Assembly (NCBI GenBank): GCA_937892835.1
Contig: CALBHM010000021.1
Span: forward strand, 1-7,745
Reading direction: 5' to 3'
Length of the DNA: 7,745 nt
Origin: an uncultured Ruminococcus sp.
GTDB taxonomy: Bacteria; Bacillota; Clostridia; Oscillospirales; Acutalibacteraceae
Every line of letters starts with the position of its first letter. The first letter of the stretch is position 1. Position numbers and translations under genes: made by a program. Below the pieces are notes generated by a model. That model was not told the DNA's origin and searched no databases. It worked only from the letters and a program-made list of their open reading frames with translations. Positions 3,928 to 7,745 of this stretch are shown piece by piece.

Positions 3928-6006
3928 ATGAAGTGCAGTATACTTCACGAGTCAAGCGGACGCCTTCGTGTACGTATGGCTCAGAAACATATGTCTCTTT
4001 CGCAGGCCGATATTCTTGAGGCCTATCTTAAGAGAACGGACGGTGTCATTGACGTAAAGGTTCACGATTTGACCTGTGATGCCGTTATATTCTATAAGAG
4101 GAAAAGCGAGAGAGCGGATATTATTTCCGCTCTTGCTTCTTTCAGTTACGAAAAATGCAGTGACATTTCCGTTGAACACAGCTCTCGTGCGCTGAACAGA
4201 GAGTACCAGGACAAGTTGTTCTTTACTCTTGTAAGACGATGTGTAAACAGAATTGTTCTTCCGGTTTGGCTCAGGACTGTTATAACATTATTCAGATCGA
4301 TTAAATACATTAAAGCCGGCTTAAGATGCATACTTAAGGGCAAAATCCAGGTTCCTGTGCTTGATATGACCGCCATTGTTGTATCATTGATCAGGGGAGA
4401 TTTTGCAACAGCAGGTTCGATTATGTTCCTGCTCGGAATAGGCGATATTCTTGACGAATGGACACATAAAAAATCCGTTGCGGATCTTGCCGGTGCAATG
4501 TCGATAAATGTCGATAAGGTTTGGCTTGAATGCGGTGAGGAAAGTATTCTTGTTCCGATAAGCGAAGTTAAGGTCGGTGACAAAATCATCGTTCGCACAG
4601 GAAATATGATTCCTCTTGACGGTAAGGTGGTTTCCGGTGAGGCTCTTGTCAACCAGTCATCTATAACCGGCGAGCCGCTTCCGGTACGCAGGAGCAACGG
4701 CGGTTATGTTTTTATCGGCACCCATGTCGAGGGAGGGGAATGTGTCATTCAGGTTGAAAAGGCAACCGGAAGCGGACGATATGACAGAATTGTCCACATG
4801 ATAGAAGAATCCGAGAAGTTGAAATCCGACACAGAAGATCATGCTTCGCACCTTGCAGACAAGCTTGTTCCTTACAGCCTGGGTGCAACTGCAATGATAT
4901 GGCTACTGACCAGAAACGTTACCAAGGCTCTTGCCGTTTTGATGGTTGATTTTTCATGTGCATTGAAGCTTTCCATGCCCGTTACTGTTCTTTCGGCGAT
5001 GAGGGAGGCGAGTGCGCATAACATTTCCGTTAAGGGCGGACGTTTCCTTGAGGCTGTTTCTCAGGCCGAAACCATTGTTTTTGATAAAACGGGTACGCTG
5101 ACAAAAGCCGAGCCGAAGGTCGCCGAAGTTATCTGCTTCGGCAGAAACAAAGAGCCGGAAATGCTTAAGTTGGCTGCTTGCCTCGAAGAGCATTATCCTC
5201 ATTCGATGGCAAAGGCTGTTGTTGCAGAAGCGGCATCAAGAGGACTTGATCACGAAGAAAGACATTCTAAGGTTGAGTACATTGTTGCCCACGGAATTTC
5301 AAGCAGCGTTGACGGCCAAAAGGTTATTATCGGCAGTCAGCATTTTGTATTTGAAGATGAAAAATGCGTTGTTCCCGATGGCGAGCAAGAAAAATTTGAT
5401 TCTCTCAATGCTGAATTCTCACATTTATATCTGGCTGTTTCAGGAGTTTTGGCGGCTGTAATTTGCATTGAAGATCCCCTCAGAACCGAAGCGGCAGATG
5501 TAGTTTCTGGACTTAAAAAGCTTGGAATAAAGCACGTCGTAATGATGACAGGCGATAATGAAAAAACTGCTTGTGCCGTCGCTAAAGCAGTCGGTATTGA
5601 TGAATATTATTCCGAGGTTCTGCCCGAGGATAAAGCCAACTTTATTCGTTCCGAGCACGAAAAAGGCCGTAAGGTTATAATGCTCGGTGACGGTGTGAAT
5701 GATTCTCCGGCTCTATCGCAGGCCGATGCAGGCATTGCGATTCGTGACGGTGCTGCAATAGCAAAAGAAGTTGCCGACATTATGATCGGTTCGGATGACC
5801 TGAATTCGCTTCTTACACTTAAAGAGCTGAGCGACGCTTTAATGAGCCGGATTCATTCAAATTATCGCAAGATAATCGGATTCAACTTTATGCTTATTGT
5901 TCTCGGTGTTGCGGGAATTCTTCCGCCGGCAACGTCAGCACTCTTGCATAATGCTCTGACTCTTGAAATCAGCCTAAGAGGTATGACAAATCTTCTCAAA
6001 GAATAA
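3928..6006 (+). CDS. P1B-type heavy-metal translocating ATPase without CxxC or CPC motifs
   Basis: This integral membrane pump couples ATP hydrolysis to export of a transition metal. All catalytic signatures are present in its 692 residues: the actuator TGEP (247-250), the phosphorylated aspartate in DKTGT (Asp386), an HP-like nucleotide-binding motif HYPHS (422-426), TGDN (541-544) and GDGVNDSPAL (587-596). The N-terminal 60 or so residues resemble a ferredoxin-like HMA-type domain, with HESSGRLRVR (7-16) but no CxxC pair. The membrane segments before the actuator domain (about 97-175) are weakly hydrophobic. A pair lies at about 312-351 and a final pair at 649-683. The transport helix carries DFSCALKLSMP (341-351), a single Cys344 where Cu, Zn and Cd pumps have CPC, so those metals are not assured. 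The architecture recalls the CtpC-like group, for which manganese export is reported in mycobacteria; specificity here is a guess. No strong own ribosome site is seen: GAGGA at 3911-3915 lies 12 nt upstream, so coupling to the small upstream gene is likely. Confidence 0.92.
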   Translation: MKCSILHESSGRLRVRMAQKHMSLSQADILEAYLKRTDGVIDVKVHDLTCDAVIFYKRKSERADIISALASFSYEKCSDISVEHSSRALNREYQDKLFFTLVRRCVNRIVLPVWLRTVITLFRSIKYIKAGLRCILKGKIQVPVLDMTAIVVSLIRGDFATAGSIMFLLGIGDILDEWTHKKSVADLAGAMSINVDKVWLECGEESILVPISEVKVGDKIIVRTGNMIPLDGKVVSGEALVNQSSITGEPLPVRRSNGGYVFIGTHVEGGECVIQVEKATGSGRYDRIVHMIEESEKLKSDTEDHASHLADKLVPYSLGATAMIWLLTRNVTKALAVLMVDFSCALKLSMPVTVLSAMREASAHNISVKGGRFLEAVSQAETIVFDKTGTLTKAEPKVAEVICFGRNKEPEMLKLAACLEEHYPHSMAKAVVAEAASRGLDHEERHSKVEYIVAHGISSSVDGQKVIIGSQHFVFEDEKCVVPDGEQEKFDSLNAEFSHLYLAVSGVLAAVICIEDPLRTEAADVVSGLKKLGIKHVVMMTGDNEKTACAVAKAVGIDEYYSEVLPEDKANFIRSEHEKGRKVIMLGDGVNDSPALSQADAGIAIRDGAAIAKEVADIMIGSDDLNSLLTLKELSDALMSRIHSNYRKIIGFNFMLIVLGVAGILPPATSALLHNALTLEISLRGMTNLLKE

Positions 6007-6017
6007 TACGAAATTTT

Positions 6018-6050
6018 AACTGCTTCCGATAAATTCGGGGGCAGTTTTTT
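6018..6050 (+). terminator. Rho-independent terminator of the metal-ATPase operon
   Basis: AACTGCTTCCGA (6018-6029) pairs with TCGGGGGCAGTT (6035-6046) as a continuous 12-bp stem including two G-U pairs. The loop is TAAAT and an uninterrupted run of six T (6045-6050) ends it. It begins 12 nt after the ATPase stop codon and separates the operon from the beta-galactosidase promoter, whose -35 box starts 14 nt later. Confidence 0.9.
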
Positions 6051-6063
6051 ATATCCCGACCTG

Positions 6064-6092
6064 TTGACCTATGCCATGATATTCGTTATAAT
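6064..6092 (+). promoter_or_regulatory. SigA-type promoter of the beta-galactosidase gene
   Basis: TTGACC (6064-6069, five of six) and a perfect TATAAT (6087-6092) are separated by exactly 17 nt. Transcription should start near 6099, so the leader is only about 12 nt and the ribosome binding site GAGGTGA (6100-6106) begins at or next to the first transcribed base. I saw no clear operator palindrome or catabolite-responsive element around it. Confidence 0.78.
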
Positions 6093-6110
6093 ACTATCCG
6101 AGGTGAGACA

Positions 6111-7745
6111 ATGGCAAAATTAACATACAAAGGCAATAAATTCTTCCTGGACGGGGAGGAGTATACTATAATTTCCGGTGCCATGCATTATTTCAGAATT
6201 CCGAGAGAATACTGGCATGACCGACTTCTAAAGCTTAAGGAATGTGGATTCAACACAGTTGAAACCTATACCTGCTGGAATCTTCATGAGCCTCGAGAGG
6301 GTGTTTTTAATTTCAACGGCATGCTTGATCTTGAAGCCTATATTGACATCGCAAACGAGCTTGGATTAAACGTTATACTTCGTCCCGGCCCGTATATCTG
6401 CGCAGAGTGGGAAATGGGCGGACTTCCGGCATGGCTGCTAAACTATCCGAATATGACAATTCGCTGTAATGACGAGCTTTTTATTTCAAAGGTAGAGCGT
6501 TATTATAACGAGCTTCTCAGGCGTGTTGTTCCGAAGCTTTCAACAAACGGCGGAAACGTCATAATGATGCAAATTGAGAACGAATACGGCAGCTATGGCG
6601 ACGATCATGAATATATGCAAAAAATCGCCGATATCTATAAGAAAAACGGAGTTGACTGTCTGCTTTTCACTTCAGACGGAGCAAGCTATTCTATGCTTCA
6701 GGGCGGCACTTTGCCCGAATATCCCTGCGTTGCGAATTTCGGTTCACGTCCGGAAGAGAACTTTAAGGTTCTCAACGATTTCAGACCCGATCAGCCGCTG
6801 ATGTGCGGTGAATACTGGGTTGGCTGGTTTGATCATTGGTATGAAGAGCATCATGTCAGAGATCCGAAAGAGGTTGCAAAGCTTTTCAAGGATATGATTG
6901 ACTGCGGTGCATCGCTCAATTTTTATATGTTTCACGGCGGAACGAATTTCGGCTACATGAACGGCGCAAATTACTATGATAAATACGAGCCGACAATCAC
7001 AAGCTATGATTACAATGCGCTGCTTTCCGAGGCCGGCGACCTCACTCCGGCATATTTTGAGGTCAGAAAGATCATTGAAGAAAGATTCGGAAAGCTTCCG
7101 GAGCTAACGGTTAAAAACTCGGAAAAAGCCGCTTACGGCAAGCTTGAATTGAACGAAAGGTGCAGCATTTTCGACGCCGCAAAGCTTCTTTCTAAGCCCA
7201 TTCATTCCGCTTCACCGCAGTTCATGGAGGATATCGGCCAGTATTACGGTTTCACCCTTTCTTCTACCGTTGTTGACGGTCCGAGAGACGAAGCGGAAAT
7301 TATATTCGACGCTGTTCATGACAGAGCGGTTGTTTTTATTGACGGCGAATATAAAGGATATTACGAGCGCACAAGAGACGGCGAGCCTGTAAGCTTTTCA
7401 CTCAAAAAGGGCGAAAACTGCCGCATAGACATACTCTGTGAAAACATGGGCAGAGTTAACTACGGACCGAAAATCATGGACAGAAAGGGCATCAAGGGCG
7501 TAAGATTCATTCTTCAGTACCATTTCGGCTGGGATATGTATCCGCTGCCGCTTGATAACATTTCGTCACTTCAATTTGAGCAAAAGAACGGAGAGGTCAA
7601 TGTCGCTTCATTCCTTAAGGGTACGCTCAGAATTGATGATGAGCCGTGCGATACATTTATGCGACTTGATGGCTTTACAAAGGGCGTTGTATTCGTTAAC
7701 GGCTTCAATATCGGACGCTATTTTAACCCGGCCGGGCCGCAGAAG
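6111..7745 (+). CDS. GH35 beta-galactosidase, cytosolic (3' end cut by window edge)
   Basis: The enzyme hydrolyses terminal beta-galactosyl residues from oligosaccharides by a retaining mechanism. The 545 codons in the window are open to the last base. A TIM barrel fills about residues 8-325, with SGAMHYFRIPREYWHDRL (22-39), GFNTVETYTCWNLHEP (46-61), RPGPYICAEWEMGGLPAWL (91-109), the acid/base glutamate in QIENEYG (Glu158), the nucleophile in CGEYW (Glu234), and FYMFHGGTNFG (271-281). Beta-sandwich domains follow. They include GWDMYPLPL (473-481) and the end motif VNGFNIGRYFNPAGPQK (529-545), where GRYW..GPQ is typical, so only a few tens of residues should be missing. There is no signal peptide, so the substrate is probably imported first. 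The ATG at 6111 has GAGG 7 nt upstream. The gene has its own promoter and is not part of the ATPase operon. Some family members cleave beta-1,3-linked galactose; linkage preference is not readable here. Confidence 0.93.
   Translation, partial: MAKLTYKGNKFFLDGEEYTIISGAMHYFRIPREYWHDRLLKLKECGFNTVETYTCWNLHEPREGVFNFNGMLDLEAYIDIANELGLNVILRPGPYICAEWEMGGLPAWLLNYPNMTIRCNDELFISKVERYYNELLRRVVPKLSTNGGNVIMMQIENEYGSYGDDHEYMQKIADIYKKNGVDCLLFTSDGASYSMLQGGTLPEYPCVANFGSRPEENFKVLNDFRPDQPLMCGEYWVGWFDHWYEEHHVRDPKEVAKLFKDMIDCGASLNFYMFHGGTNFGYMNGANYYDKYEPTITSYDYNALLSEAGDLTPAYFEVRKIIEERFGKLPELTVKNSEKAAYGKLELNERCSIFDAAKLLSKPIHSASPQFMEDIGQYYGFTLSSTVVDGPRDEAEIIFDAVHDRAVVFIDGEYKGYYERTRDGEPVSFSLKKGENCRIDILCENMGRVNYGPKIMDRKGIKGVRFILQYHFGWDMYPLPLDNISSLQFEQKNGEVNVASFLKGTLRIDDEPCDTFMRLDGFTKGVVFVNGFNIGRYFNPAGPQK

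Noticed and set aside
4146..4697. 183-codon open frame on the minus strand inside the ATPase gene
   Set aside because: It lies wholly antisense to a gene with intact P-type ATPase motifs, and its translation has no recognisable domain. It is a frame shadow, as are the shorter minus-strand frames at 3952-4179, 4657-4851, 4954-5202 and 5440-5658.
6574..6935. Open frames on both strands inside the beta-galactosidase gene (6574-6801 plus, 6744-6935 minus)
   Set aside because: They are out of frame with, or antisense to, the long GH35 reading frame that runs from 6111 to the window edge with catalytic motifs intact.
1..7745. Mobile elements, CRISPR arrays, tRNA or rRNA genes, phage or defence genes
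   Set aside because: No transposase or integrase, no regularly spaced repeats, no cloverleaf-like or rRNA-like segments were seen on either strand. The genes look like ordinary chromosomal content.

Overview
The window looks like chromosomal DNA of a low-to-moderate-GC Bacillota (Firmicutes), most likely a gut- or rumen-type Clostridia of the Oscillospiraceae/Lachnospiraceae kind. This is an inference from the strong GGAGG ribosome binding sites, the near-consensus SigA-type promoters (TTGACA/TATAAT), the U-tract hairpin terminators, an adjacent cysteine desulfurase-ThiI pair, and a cytosolic GH35 beta-galactosidase. I saw no mobile element, CRISPR array, tRNA or rRNA.

Layout. (1) Positions 1-1638, minus strand: a sulfur-trafficking operon for tRNA thiolation. 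A cysteine desulfurase is followed 39 nt later by the start of thiI, which runs off the left edge. The promoter is at 1682-1710 on the minus strand. (2) 1639-1964: an AT-rich divergent intergenic region with a promoter facing each way. (3) 1965-3444, plus strand: a two-gene unit, a Wzz/CapA-type membrane modulator and a CpsD/CapB-type tyrosine autokinase. The genes overlap by 41 nt and end at a very AT-rich hairpin terminator (3479-3520). No glycosyltransferase, flippase or polymerase gene lies next to them in the window. (4) 3556-6050, plus strand: a self-contained metal-transport cassette. It has an extended -10 promoter, an inverted repeat at the transcription start, a second hairpin in the leader, a small one-helix acidic-tailed protein (DUF6110-like), then a P1B-type heavy-metal ATPase 2 nt downstream, and a strong terminator. 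(5) 6064-7745, plus strand: a GH35 beta-galactosidase with its own promoter and an exceptionally short leader, cut by the right edge of the window.

How the parts work together. The desulfurase supplies persulfide sulfur to ThiI for 4-thiouridine in tRNA. The Wzz-like protein and the kinase form the usual two-part regulator of exopolysaccharide length and export. The small membrane protein is probably a partner of the ATPase, and both are probably metal-regulated through the leader. The beta-galactosidase is an independent carbohydrate-use gene.

The part most worth following up is the metal cassette. It combines a structured, palindrome-bearing leader, a protein of unknown function, and a P-type ATPase that lacks both the CxxC metal site in its N-terminal domain and the CPC motif in its transport helix.
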